Below, one piece after another: positions 24,652 through 35,552 of a DNA stretch of 64,000 nt; position 1 is the first letter of the stretch, and every line of letters starts with the position of its first letter. The notes beneath the pieces were generated by a model, which was given only the letters and a program-made list of their open reading frames with translations, was not told the DNA's origin and made no database searches. Position numbers and translations under genes: made by a program. The stretch covers positions 52,819,061-52,883,060 of the forward strand of contig OX638369.1 of NCBI GenBank assembly GCA_951812925.1. The letters run 5' to 3'. This stretch comes from Calliopum simillimum. Lineage: Eukaryota; Arthropoda; Insecta; Diptera; Lauxaniidae.

Positions 24652-24722
24652 GCGGCGATTCAGCCCTTAGTTTCTTTGGTTCGTATCAACCTAAATGAAA
24701 TTTTTTCTTTATAAAATTAAAG

Positions 24723-25688
24723 CAAAGCAAATCTTTATTTGGAATGATAGTTCGCTTCCTACAACTTAATGTTTAAAAATTATTTTGTTCAAATGTTGCC
24801 CACGACTAGCTCTTATATGGTTCATTCGACAACTTTTTCGAGCATATCGGCTGATATTTCTTGAATAACACGAGCTTTGTTGGTTTCCAAATTGTCAATA
24901 GTTTCGGGCTTGTCGGCATAAACAAATGATTTAACATATCCACAAAGAAAGTAATCCAATGGCGTCAAATCACATAATCTTGGTATCCAATTAACAAGAA
25001 CATTTCTTGAGATGATGTTTTCATCGTACGTTTCCTCAATAAATCGATTACTTCTTCAGCTGTATGGCATGTTGCGCCATCCTGTTGAAACCAGAGGCAA
25101 CAAAAATTCATTGATTTTTCGATCAAATAATGGATCAATTTGAATTTGGTGTATGGCCCATTAATCGAAATTAAAAAAAAAAAAACCAAGATCAGCCGGC
25201 TTCAATTCTTGTACGAGCTGTATTTTATAGGCCTTCAGACCAATATCACGCCCCAAGATACGCCACAATGATTCATAAGAGATGCCCAAAGCCTGAGATT
25301 GGCAACGAATGGATTGTTTACGGTTTTCACGACCACTCTTTGCTACTGCAGCAATATTCTCTATATAACGGGCTCTATGCACTCTAATTGAATGATGAAT
25401 GTCTAACAGTGTAAAAGTGCTTCGAAATATGGTGATGATGTTACGAATAGTGCGCTCAATTGCACGCTCATAACTACCAAAATGATGTTGAAGAACTCTA
25501 TAACATTCTCTAACTGATGACTGATTTTGGTAGTAAGTTTCCACAATTAATAAACGTTCAGGAGTAAGACTATTTACGATTGAGTCGTATTGAATACTGA
25601 ACACAAGCGTCATATGAACAAGCCTATTGACACATAACAGCTGTCAAAACAATCCAAATAATAAAGGGACCTCGTATTGCATCACCTT
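24723..25688 (-). mobile_element. mariner remnant, unit 1 only
   Basis: The element interrupts a sequence that is continuous in units 2 (about 34,228-34,250) and 3 (about 46,632-46,655), so its limits are set by comparison with two empty sites. It is deleted internally and inactive. Its coding remains are described in the next entry. Terminal inverted repeats are too decayed to state. Confidence 0.75.
24775..25613 (-). pseudogene. mariner transposase, internally deleted
   Basis: The minus strand from 25,613 reads a mariner-type N-terminal domain (LTPERLLIVETYYQN, then a second helix-turn-helix region with SYESLWRILGRDIGLKAYK and IQLVQELKP). After a deletion it resumes with WFQQDGATCHTAEEVIDLL (catalytic Asp), then the C-terminal part in shifted frames: LCDLTPLDYF-like, KPETIDNLE and MLEKVVE to about 24,775. 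The first catalytic Asp region is missing. It is clearly the same broad family as the copy at 51.3 kb but far more degraded. Confidence 0.75.
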
Positions 25689-26214
25689 TTATTTACACCA
25701 AAGTAAATAAAGAATAAATATGGGTATAGTCAAATCGTTTACAACGATATATAATTTTTAAGAATCGAACATCACCTGCTGAAGTTACATATGGAAAAAA
25801 TACCATTTTGGCTATTTTTAGAGTGGTAAAAAAAAAATTTTTTTTTTGTGTGACTGTGTAATTAGAAAAGAAAGAAAATAAGGAAATCAGAGAAGTGTAT
25901 TACCATGTTCGAACCAGAACCCCGGGGCTTAACAACAGCACAGCACCAATGCGCCAAAAGGCCGGGTATTTTTAAGGAAATGTTTCGCTACCAATATTTT
26001 GTCTTATCTAGAAGTATCCAATGTTTTATAATTTTTTTGATTTCACATTTCTCTCATTTATAATGACGATTTTTGGACCTTTTAAAAGGACAGTGGCACT
26101 ATATGGGTTAAGACACAGGTGTATTTGATCGTAAACGAAATTTGTATGTAAGTAAAAGACAGATGTTAATTTTCATAATTCAGTGCCCACCACATACTGT
26201 CTAAAAACTATCAC

Positions 26215-26220
26215 TCAGTC
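26215..26220 (+). promoter_or_regulatory. candidate initiator of Pgant copy 1
   Basis: TCAGTC matches the insect initiator consensus TCAKTY. Its A lies 110 bases upstream of the ATG, and the same hexamer sits at the same distance in copies 2 and 3, within a conserved 5' flank. No TATA box is obvious and the downstream-promoter-element position is a poor match. Inference only. Confidence 0.3.
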
Positions 26221-26326
26221 GCTTAATTGCAAACGTTTAAGTTAAACACAACGAATTTTTTCATTGTAAATTATTTAAATAACTTTTCATTCAACTAGTG
26301 CTATATTTTTAAAAAAAGGATCTTAA

Positions 26327-28165
26327 ATGCGCAGAAAAAGTTGGAAATTATTGATCAAATACAGCACGTTGATAATTTTTTTTATATTTATAATAATAAT
26401 ATTTCGGGAGCATCCCATGCTGAACAAACTTACGAAAAAAGATTGGCATGATTGGTATGCCATATACATGGACAGAGAACGTGTTGGCCTGGGGGAACAG
26501 GGAGTACCAGCCACATTGGGCAACAGCATAGATCGTAAATTGGAAGCAAAATTGTTTAAGCAACATGGACTTAATGCACTTGTATCCGACGCCATATCTG
26601 TCAATCGATCAGTGCGAGATGCACGTGACAAAGGGTAACAATTTCGCGCTTTTTTACTTTTGTATTGACTGTACTAAAATCCATACACTTTCAGTTGTTT
26701 TTATAAAAAATATCTAAGCAAATTGCCCACAGTCAGCATTATTATACCCTTCCATAATGAGTTGTTTAGCACATTTGCGCGCACATTACACAGTTTGATC
26801 AATCGGACACCCCCAGAATTACTCAAGGAAATTATACTCGTGGATGATTTTAGTGATATTAGATTTTTTGAAAGGCTTAAAAACTACGTTGCAGCATATT
26901 TCACTAAAGTACGATTTGTGCGTTTGCCCGAGCGTATGGGTCTAATTCGTGCACGTCTTGCCGGTGTACGTAGGATGACTGCAGAAGTATTGGTAATCTT
27001 AGATGCACACATCGAAGTCGGTTACAACTGGTTGCCGCCATTATTAGAGCCCATAGCTCTTAATAAACGCACTGTTGTTTGCCCATTTGTCGATGGGATT
27101 AATCCTCAGCAATTGACTTATATTGCTATTCAAGCGAACCAAGGTGGTTTCGATTGGAATCTTTTGTATAAAGAAACTGCTATTTCTCCAAAGGATGTAA
27201 GGAATAGTACAGAACCCTATTCTAATCCAATAATGCTGGGCGGTTTGTTTGCAATGTCTTCTGATTATTTTTGGGAACTTGGTGGCTATGATGAAGGTCT
27301 TCAGATATGGGGTGGAGAACAATTTGAAATAAGTTTCAAAGTTTGGATGTGCGGTGGTCAGATATTAAATGTGCCTTGTTCAAGGGTAGGACATCATTTT
27401 AGAGGAATTCTAGATAAAGGATTAAATGCAAAAGATCCAGATTACTTGTTGAAGGTAAAGAATTTGTAGTTAAATTTTACTGGAAATCTCTAAATATTTT
27501 TTATTAAGAACAAAAAACGTGTGGTTGAGGTCTGGTTGGATGACTACAAAAAATACTTTTATGAACGTCATTCAAGTAACTTAGAGCAAATGGATGTCGG
27601 AGACTTGACAAAACAGAAAGCGTTACGTGAAAAATTGCGGTGTAAAACATTCGAATGGTACATGAACGAGATTGCTGTGAATGTACTTCAAAGCTTTCCT
27701 CCAGTCAAGCTTCTAAAAAATTATGCCGCTGGTGCTATTCAATGTATGGGTTTACCTAATTCATGCATCGATATTACAGGTGGAGGATCTACACCAGCTT
27801 TGTATACTTGTACTACTAATAAAAAAACGCCACATGATAAACAAATGTTTTCTATGACATGGAGTCGAGATATACGATGGTCTAATAAGCGTCAGTGTCT
27901 TGATGTTCCAAAATTATACAAAAATGCTCCAGTGGTTCTGTATCCATGTCACAATGGAGGTGGAACACAGTTTTGGTATTATGATCGATACATAAAATGG
28001 CTAATACATCGCCCACATGGTATTTATTGTCTGGAGGCTTTGCCGCAAAATATGTCACTTTCAGTGAACATTTGCGATAAAGATAATTTATACATGAAAT
28101 GGAATATCGGCGCCATTAATGAGACAGCACTTGATAGATTTTATGAAAATTTAACCATAACGTGA
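26327..28165 (+). CDS. polypeptide N-acetylgalactosaminyltransferase (Pgant family), tandem copy 1
   Basis: Transfers GalNAc from UDP-GalNAc to Ser/Thr of secretory proteins, starting mucin-type O-glycosylation in the Golgi. Exons are 26,327-26,634, 26,695-27,454 and 27,509-28,165; the introns of 60 and 54 bases are GT-AG. The product is 574 residues, normal for the family. Residues 12-26 (YSTLIIFFIFIIIIF) form a single type II membrane anchor. A stem with VGLGEQGVPATLG follows. The catalytic domain covers about residues 114-350: IIIPFHNE; LVDDFSD; metal-binding DAH at 206-208; WGGEQFEISF at 308-317; SRVGHHFR with the metal-ligand His. A ricin-type lectin domain covers about 431-574, with CLD at 486-488 and QFW at 510-512. 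The start is the first Met before the anchor. GLGEQG and WGGEQ resemble the GALNT10/Pgant6 branch (inference). Copies 2 and 3 are downstream paralogs. Confidence 0.93.
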
Positions 28166-28230
28166 TTTATGATTTTCTGCTAAGCGTATGTCTTAGTTAA
28201 ATTCACAAGGGATATGGATAAAATATGTTC

Positions 28231-28236
28231 AATAAA
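28231..28236 (+). terminator. polyadenylation signal, Pgant copy 1
   Basis: AATAAA lies 65 bases after the stop codon in the context GTTCAATAAATGAAAAAATG. It is conserved in copy 2 but not in copy 3. Confidence 0.6.
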
Positions 28237-28752
28237 TGAAAAAATGCGATTTTCGTATTCAGCGACTCTAAATTAGTTTATTACTTACTACCATAATGTT
28301 TTTTTAACAAATAAAAAATTCAGAAAAAAAAAAAAAAAAAAAATAGATTTTTTCTTTCTTTACTTTGATATCGGCTCCATACCCTAAAATTTCATATTTT
28401 GAAATAATTATTTCTTTAAATTATTTCACATTGGAGTCCCTACAGCATAAAATAATCCGCCCTTGAAGAATTACAAAAAACCAATTTCTAGAATTCATGA
28501 AAATTAAATTTTCTTGAAAAACTGCTATTATTGTACCAAAACAAAAACAAATCTCATTTTGGGACCAATACTTTCTAAAAAAAAAAATATTGGCGTAATA
28601 ATTTTCTTGAAAAGTTGGTCTGTTAACATCTCCGAAAAGATTAGTAGTTTCGAAGTTACGTGCAGTTAAAGCGATTTGCCTTTTATAATCCATTTTGCAG
28701 GCTTTGGTCGAAAACCGGTTGGGTTTTTCCACTACCGATTAATTCCTAATAT

Positions 28753-29123
28753 GGGTATTCACGCGTTGATGCGCAATTGCGAAATATGAAAATGCAAGTC
28801 TTTTTCGCATTAACGCGTGCACGTTTAATGTAAATATTTCTATCTTGCGAAATTATTTAAATGTCAAAACAGCGACAATTTTTGAATTCTTTTACGAAAT
28901 TAAACTTTTTGTATAAAATACAAGTGGCAACATTATTCCGAAAAGCTGTCACTAATTCGCAATCACTCTCGTCGCAATTTCACTTGCGGTCGAAGCAGTG
29001 CGAAATTGCAGAAGTATTGCGGAATTTTCGGCAATGTGTTTGTTATTGGTCAGATGTCAAACTTTTGTAATTCGCACTTTCGCAATGACGCAAGGGCTTT
29101 GCGCATCAACGCGTGAATACCCC
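28753..29123. mobile_element. MITE with GGGTATTCACGCG ends, copy in unit 1
   Basis: Terminal inverted repeats of about 24 bp: GGGTATTCACGCGTTGATG on the left and its complement CATCAACGCGTGAATACCC on the right, about 371 bp long. CTAAT flanks both sides. The interior carries TGCGAAATTGCAGAAGT and GTCAAACTTTYGCAA-like phrases also found in the copies at 30.9, 39.4 and 42.2 kb. No ORF. Confidence 0.7.
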
Positions 29124-29454
29124 TAATAGTTTTTTGAAATCTTAATTTTTTGACCCCAATTTCACGAAAAATAAGCGGGGCGCAAACATAATTACAACTT
29201 GACACATATAGGCGCTCAAATATATATGAGAAAATCTCCGAAAAATATACCACAACATACCTTTTCTGTCCCCACCTTTTTTTTTGTTGTTTTATTAATT
29301 GAAGGTATAGAATATGATGACCTTAACTTCTGAAATATTTTTAAAAAATTAACCTTAACTTAAATACATGCTTAAATACATTTTTGAAAAATCCAACATA
29401 AATTTAAAGGATCGCCAGATGGTAGTTTTCCAAAATTTATTTTAAATCTTACTT

Positions 29455-30435
29455 TTTTATACAATACACCCATGGCAAAATGAATATTTTTGTCATTCCG
29501 TTTGTAACTCAGAGAAAAAGGCGTTGCAGATATAGAAAAGTATATGTATATATTAGGGTGGGCCGATTTGGAAACTGACCTCGGCTACCCCCTACGTGAA
29601 AGTTCATTCAATTTTATGAATATTCGCCCAAAAAACCATGCCTCTGCGTTCAACTTTAGTTCGGCGCATTTTTGATCGAAAATTTCAACTTTCATTAATA
29701 TTTTTTTTATTTTCATACTAAATTTTAAAAATTTTTATAAAGACAAAAGTAATGTCATTATAAGATTTGTCTGATATTCTGTCAGTAATCAATTAAATTT
29801 GGTTTTGTTTACATGAAAAGTTTACTTGATAGTGTGGAATTGATGCTATATATTTAAAAAAGTGATATAAGTAGGTCAAAAAGCTGATTATTATGACCGA
29901 CTTTCAAAATAAACGATTCATATTTTTGAATGATATCGATAAAATTTTGTCCATACAATTTGGCCCACCCTAGTATATATTCTTGATCAGCGTCACCTCC
30001 TCAGTCGATATAGCCATGTCCGTCTGTCTGGCTAGCTGTGTATGGAAATACATTTTTTGGGAAAACTGAGCAAGTTAATTCAATGAAATTTGATACACTG
30101 CCTCCGCCGTCTTAGTTAGCTCGAGGGATTGAAAATGAGCAAAATCGTCCAATACAAAAAATAAATTCAAAATGCAACTTTAGGAGTATTTTTCACGACA
30201 ATGCAACCAAAATACACATAAATACTACGAATCAAAAGCGCAAGCTCTAAGAAAAAATTCGGCAAATTCGGACAAGAGGGCTTGGCACCTCCCATATAAG
30301 CAAAAGCTTCAAAACGCTATACTGAAAGTGTTTTTTGAGATAATCGAGCCAAATTTGACTCAACGAAAAATTTTAAAAACACTGCAGTGTAAGGTGTTTA
30401 ATGTTTGGCCAGGCCAAAGGTTACACCCTTACTGG
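29455..30435 (+). mobile_element. DINE-1-like element at the unit 1/unit 2 junction
   Basis: Starts TATACAATACACCC, then CATTCCGTTTGTAAC, TATATTCTTGATCAGCGTCA, CCATGTCCGTCTGTCTGGCT, the AATGAGCAAAATCG body and one GGGCTTGGCACCTCCCATAT unit. It ends with the hairpin TTGGCCAGGCCAA and CCCTTACTGG (CTAG changed to CTGG). A 415-bp MITE is inserted at 29,556. The layout of microsatellite, body, tandem units, hairpin and CTAG resembles DINE-1/helentron-associated elements; family assignment is by structure only. Confidence 0.7.
29556..29970. mobile_element. 415-bp TA-flanked MITE inside the DINE-like element
   Basis: The ends are GGGTGGGCCGATTTGG and, read inward, GGGTGGGCCAAATTG, flanked by TA at 29,554-29,555 and 29,971-29,972. 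Other DINE-like copies read TATATATATTCTTGATCAG without interruption here, giving an empty site. The TA duplication and GGGTGGGCC ends suggest a mariner-type MITE. No ORF. Confidence 0.75.
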
Positions 30436-30877
30436 TTTTTTTTTTTTTTTGTTTTTTTTTAGTTTCAACATTTTTAGCATAAGCCATTTTTTTTTTTTTT
30501 TTTAATTTTTTAAATGAGCTATTTCGCTGGCAAATTTGATTCTCTACAAAAAGTTTTCTACAAGATATATAGAAAATCTGTGAAGGGTGCATTTTCCTCT
30601 CGTTCTCCGATTTCCACTTTCTTAACTAAATGGCACCTACGTTTCAAGCAAAATTTCCAAAATACTGCAGTGTAGGGCAAAGGTGTCAGCGTAGAACAAA
30701 AGTGAGCCAATTTTGGCTCGACCAATAACATCAATATTTCTGTGCAACAATCACAGAAATAATTTTTATTGGTTTTTTTTTCACTCTCGTCAAAACTTCG
30801 CATTTTTGTTGCTTTTTTTGCGTCCACACAAAATCAAACTCCAACCAACCATCAAAAACAAAAACAACAAACAATAT

Positions 30878-32411
30878 GGGTATTAATGCGTTGATGCGCA
30901 GCTTCGAAAATGCAAGTCTTTTACGCACTAACGCCTGACACGGTGTGCCTTAACCCGTTCTAAATCGGACGTCGTAGCACATCAAACTTTTTTCCAGATT
31001 CTGTTTACTTATCGTTCAAATGATGTATAAAAAAATTTTCACTCGTGACTCCTCGACTAAATTTTGAGATAATCGCTTTTCCAATTGGGGCATTTTCCCA
31101 TACAAAAAGAAAAAAAAAAAATTTTTAATTACATTAAAAAAAATTTAAAATAATCATTAATTGTGTTTTGCGATGCTAAACGCAAATCCAACCTCAGAAT
31201 TGCTCTATCGTGTATAGTTTATTAGATATTGTAACCTAAAGACCAAAAAAAGTCGTTTTTTGCCATTATTTGAAGCTATATAACTATGTAACATATCATT
31301 TATTTGTCAAATGTGGCTTAAATACTTAAAAGTCCCAATCTTTTTCTTTAAAACCTAATTTTAATTATATTTATATCTTCATGCTTCGAAGAGATATCGT
31401 AGACCGAAATATTGTCAAAACGGGTTTTTTGCACTTTTGTGTCTTTTTAGGTTAGGATATCTTTGAGGAAAAAAAAGATATCAACATAATTTAAATTAGG
31501 TTTTAAAGGCAAAGATTATGACTTTAAAGTTGCTTACCAGACTTAACAAAATTAAAACTACTTTCACATTTTAAACATGTTCAACGAACCGACTACTTCT
31601 AAATTCAGCCGTTTGACACCCCGAGTGTTGTTACGTGTATGGCATACGGCTGAATTTTGAAATGGTCGGTTCGTTGAACATGTTTAAAATGTAAAAGAAA
31701 TTTCAATTTCGTTAAGTCTGGTAAGCAACTTTAAAGTCCTAATCTTTGCCTTTAAAACCTAAAAAGACACAAAAGTGCAAAAATCCGGTTTTGACAATAT
31801 TTCGGTTTACGATATCTCTTAGAAACATGAAGATATGAATATAATTTAAATTAGATTTTGAAGAAAAAGATTGGGACTTTCAAGTACCTAATCCACATTT
31901 AACGAATAAATGATATGGTTCATAGTTATATAGCTTCAAAAAATTGCAAAAAATTACTTTTTTTGGTCTTTAGGTAACAATATCTCACGATATTGCAATT
32001 CTGAGGTTGGATTCGCGTTTAGCATTGCAAAACACATCGATTGTGATTATTTTAAATTTTGTTTAATGTAGTTAAAAAAATTATTTTTTTCTTTTTGTAT
32101 TGGAAAATGTCCCAATTGGAAAAGCGATTATCTCAAAATTTAGTCGAGGAGTCACGAGTGAAAATTTTTTTATACATCATTTGAACGATAAGTAAACAGA
32201 ATCTGGAAAAAAATTTGATGTGCTACGACGTCCGATTTATAACGGGTTAAGGCACACCGTGCTGAACGTTCAATGTGAATATTTCCATCTTGAGAAATTG
32301 CAGAAGTAGTGCGAAATTTTCGGCAATGTTTTTGTTGTTTTACAAATGTCAAACTTTCGCAAACCGCACATCTGCAACGACGCAAGAGCATTGCGCATCA
32401 ACGCGTGAATA
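30878..32411. mobile_element. MITE with GGGTATTMACGCG ends, split by a foldback
   Basis: The left end GGGTATTAATGCGTTGATG is at 30,878 and the right end CATCAACGCGTGAATA near 32,396-32,411. It is the same family as 28,753-29,123. The family sequence breaks at CGCCTGA (30,938) and resumes at CTGAACGTTCAATG (32,262). The unbroken paralog near 42,220 reads CGCCTGAACGTTCAATG. Confidence 0.7.
30939..32261. mobile_element. long foldback element, 1.32 kb, 4-bp TSD with empty site
   Basis: The arms begin CACGGTGTGCCTTAACCCG and mirror over some 620 bp each. For example, GAGATAATCGCTTTTCCAAT pairs with its complement near 32,117, and CATGTTCAACGAACCGAC with GTCGGTTCGTTGAACATG near the centre at about 31,620. 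It is flanked by CTGA on both sides (30,935-30,938 and 32,262-32,265); the paralogous site at 42,225-42,228 has a single CTGA and no insertion. Inner wording (AATTGCTCTATCG, GATATTGTAACCTAAAGACC) resembles the foldback at 62.2 kb. No ORF. Confidence 0.85.
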
Positions 32412-33914
32412 GAAATTGTTGAAATATTATTGCTGTTGTAAACGAGGCATGAAAAAACAACAAATAAATTGTTTTTGTGATTTTTGTAATTCGAATTTGA
32501 AGTTGTTGTAAAAGCGAAAATTTTGCGCAGACTGCGCTGCATCCGCTTGGATCAGTGATTTGAAAACGCTGACACCGTTGGTGTAGGGTATTACATTTTT
32601 GGTCAGGCCAAAGGTAGCGGCACCCTTCCTCGTTTGTTTTTCATTTGGTGGCGGTGGATTTCGCAAATGAATTACTGATTTTTCACTTTCGAGAGCAAAC
32701 TATTTGGCAGTTAGTTTCGTCACTTTTGCTGGTTTGGGAACCAGAGTATCAATATGTTTGCTGTCAATAGCCATAACACTTGTCATTGCAAAAACACAGT
32801 TAGAGAGTTTTTACTATATCTCACAACATTTCTTACTGAAAACAAAATCTGTTTTATTATTTCCTATAAGATGAAACAATAAGGTAGATCGCTTAAAACA
32901 ACATATCGCGTGCAAGTGTCTTAAGATAAACCACCAATAATGAACTGATTATTAACCCAGATAGCGCCGAAAGTTTTTTTAAAAAAAGTTGAATTTCCAA
33001 GCATATTTTATTAGATAACGCATTTTTTTATAAACATTAGGGTTTCCCTGGAATTGGTTGATATTGGGCGACCACTTAAAAGCACTATAAAGCATAACAA
33101 TTGTTGAATTATTTATTGGTAACATAAAGTATAAGAAAGAAATATAAAAAATATAGCTAATTGCATACAAGTAGAAATATTTCCATTGGATCTAGATTTT
33201 GATGGCATCCACAGAACTAGGAACTATATCCCGGTTCTGCCACTTATGCGTACATTTTTCCTTACTTGGCCTTCCCTTGTTGGGTTTTTTCTACCTGACT
33301 AGTTGGGCTAAAGCAATATTGATTTTGCTGTCATCACTATAGTTGTTAAGTGGTTGACCTCCTGGTAAACATTACCTTCTTCTCTACTGTCTTCTTAAAT
33401 AAGATAAGCATTAGCGTTGTCAGGAGGCACGACATAAGCTACATCAGCAATATCCTCAACACTCCATTGCTCGATTTCCTTTAAAATCTCGTTCAGTGTT
33501 AACGTTTTTTGGCTTACACCATAACAAAAAAATCACACATAAAGATTCAAATACAATTTATGCACATAATGGATTCTTCCACTGTCCTTTTAAAAAGACA
33601 GTAGGTACACATAACATTGCAATAGCACAAAATGTAAACTTTTAATTAATATAGTAAGTGTTTAAGACACTAATTCTATAACATGTTTATACCGTTAAAT
33701 AGAAAAGATGTATTCACGATACTTCCATTTTTTTTTTTTTTTTCATTTCGCAATATTAGAAAACTAACGGAAGACAAAAAACTTTTTTTGGAACTACCAC
33801 ATTCTGAACTGATTTCTTCAAATCACGCGTTCGAACTGCGAAAAGTTGTTCAGAATAGTCCCAGGCATCCCATATTTTCCGGTGTTCTACCGTTTCCTTC
33901 CCTCCCTGTATATT

Positions 33915-34476
33915 AGGCCGGGTCGGTCCCCCATTTCAAAAAAAAAAAAAAAAAGATTGGCAAAACCGCCCTCTATATGAAAGCTTAATTTGAGAGTATC
34001 TAGGAAACAAAAAATTTATTTTTTTTTGACCACTCTTAAAACAACCAAAATGGTAATTTTGCATAACTACGGAAGGTGATGTCCGATGTCTAAAAATTAG
34101 ATATCGTTCTTACTAGGCGTTCATTATTTCCTCAAGGCATTTGGATCTCTGAAGACATATTCGACCAGTGAGACTCAGTTTCTTTGGTTCGTATCAACAC
34201 AAATGAAATTTTTTCTTTGTAAAATTAAAGTAATCGGGATTATATTTACACCAAAGTACATGAGGAATGAAAGTGGGTATAGTTAAGCCCTTTACAACGA
34301 TATTTATTTTTTAAACATCAGAAATCATCTGCTGAAGTTATGGAAAAAATACCATTTTGGCTGTCTTTAGAGTGGTCCAAAAAAAAATGTTTTTTTTTTT
34401 TGTTTCCTAGGTACTCTAAATGTAAGCTTTCATATAGAGGACGGTTTTTCCAATATTTTTTTCATCGACCCGGCCT
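33915..34476. mobile_element. foldback of about 560 bp, shared by the units
   Basis: Inverted ends AGGCCGGGTCGGTC and GACCCGGCCT, with mirrored inner blocks: CCGCCCTCTATATGAAAGCT pairs with AGCTTTCATATAGAGGACGG-like sequence on the right. The unit 3 counterpart is 46,382-46,879. In unit 1 only the left arm survives from about 24,300, the right part having gone with a deletion. Its presence in all units means it predates the triplication. Confidence 0.65.
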
Positions 34477-35440
34477 ACTGTATGTGGCGAAATCTCAGCA
34501 AGTGAAACTTTCGGTGTGACCAGGTCTTGATTCGCCGAGTGAGCACCCATTGCATTTCCCAACCATTCTAACATGATTGGGACACATATTGGACGATTCT
34601 AAATACGAAAACATGCGTGTGCTACCGCCTGGAAATTTTTTTTTTTTTTAATTTTTGTGGCGAAATTCGAGCAGAATCCAAAAATTTTGAGTGTGAAATG
34701 AAAATACCGTTTCCATTATTGAGCTTCAGCTCTTGAGGCGGTTTAGCGGATCGTTTGAAGCTTTAGGATCTTTAACATTGGTGTTAAGGCGAAAACAAAA
34801 CCGCATCCCGTTGATGTGTCTGATTCGCTTAATTCAGTGCATCACCCTAGAATAAGGATTTTTGAAGATATTGAGGGAGGCAATCGGAATAAGTCAGTTA
34901 CGCAGGCTGAAAATATTTCTACTATATCTAAAATTGATAATTCGCAGTTCAAAAAAGGGTGCCATATGTTTGAAAATTACCTTGTATTTTTCGAAAATGT
35001 CACACTTGCTGAGATTTTCCATGTACTTATGTCAATTTAAAACATGATTCCATTTTTTTTTTTTTTTTAATTTAAGTGACTGTGTAATTAGAAAAGAAAG
35101 AAAATAAAGAAATAAGGAGAGTGTATATCCATGTTCGAACCAGATCCTCGGGGCTTAACAACAGTACAGCATCAATGCGCCACAAGGCCGGGTATTTTTA
35201 AGGAAATGTTTCGCTTCCAATATTTTGTCTTATCTAGGAGTATCCAATGTTTTATAATTTTTTTTAAATCACATTTCTCTCGCTTACAATGGCGATTTTT
35301 CGACTCTTTTAAAGTACAGTGGCGCTATATGGGTTAAGACACAGGTGTATTTGATCGCAAACAAAATTTGTATGTAAGTAAAAGACAGATGTTAACTTTC
35401 ATAATTCAGTGCCCACCACATACTGTCTAAAACCTATCAA
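34477..35440. other. noncoding 5' region of Pgant copy 2, with one conserved short frame
   Basis: Shared with unit 3 but mostly deleted from unit 1. It includes a frame around 34,816-34,910 (SDSLNSVHHPRIRIFEDIEG and onward) whose first 31 codons differ from unit 3 (47,183-47,275) only at synonymous sites by my count; discussed as a finding. The rest is T-tract-rich and has no motif. Confidence 0.4.
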
Positions 35441-35446
35441 TCAGTC
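35441..35446 (+). promoter_or_regulatory. candidate initiator of Pgant copy 2
   Basis: TCAGTC, with its A 110 bases before the ATG, the same spacing as in copies 1 and 3. The surrounding flank (CATACTGTCTAAAA, CGCTTAATTGCAAACG) is conserved. Inference from consensus and conservation only. Confidence 0.3.
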
Positions 35447-35552
35447 GCTTAATTGCAAACGTTTAAGTTAAACACAACGAATTTTTTCATTGTAAATTAT
35501 TTAAATAACTTTTCATTCAACTAGTGCTATATTTTTAAAAAAAGGATCTTAA

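Larger units (their letters stand above)
22877..29454 (+). repeat. tandem segmental duplication, unit 1 (with Pgant copy 1)
   Basis: First of three direct paralogous units. Shared landmarks, in order: AAAAGTTTTCTACAAAATAT near 22,943; a block at 23,300-23,600; the CCGGTGTTCTATCGATTCC phrase near 24,267; the conserved Pgant 5' flank, gene and 3' flank; and the ATCGCCAGATGGT phrase near 29,411. It begins after the CTAG end of one DINE-like element and ends where another begins. Compared with unit 2 it lacks the hAT-like insertion and a block of about 650 bp between T tracts near 25,838. It carries its own mariner relic at 24.7-25.7 kb. Confidence 0.8.
30678..32580. mobile_element. hAT-like nonautonomous element with 8-bp TSD, unit 2 copy
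   Basis: Flanked by perfect 8-bp repeats GTGTAGGG (30,670-30,677 and 32,581-32,588). The inverted ends are CAAAGGTGTCAGCGT and, read inward, CAACGGTGTCAGCGT. Unit 1 has the empty site with a single GTGTAGGG near 23,200, and unit 3 has the same insertion at 40,811-42,589. An 8-bp duplication and CA-starting ends suit the hAT superfamily. There is no transposase. It has itself been invaded by a GGGTATTCACGCG MITE and a foldback. Confidence 0.8.

Noticed and set aside
26323..26631. 102-codon minus-strand frame opposite Pgant exon 1, conserved in the three copies
   Set aside because: Conservation follows from the sense-strand exon; the peptide has no family resemblance and the codon pattern is that of the antisense strand.
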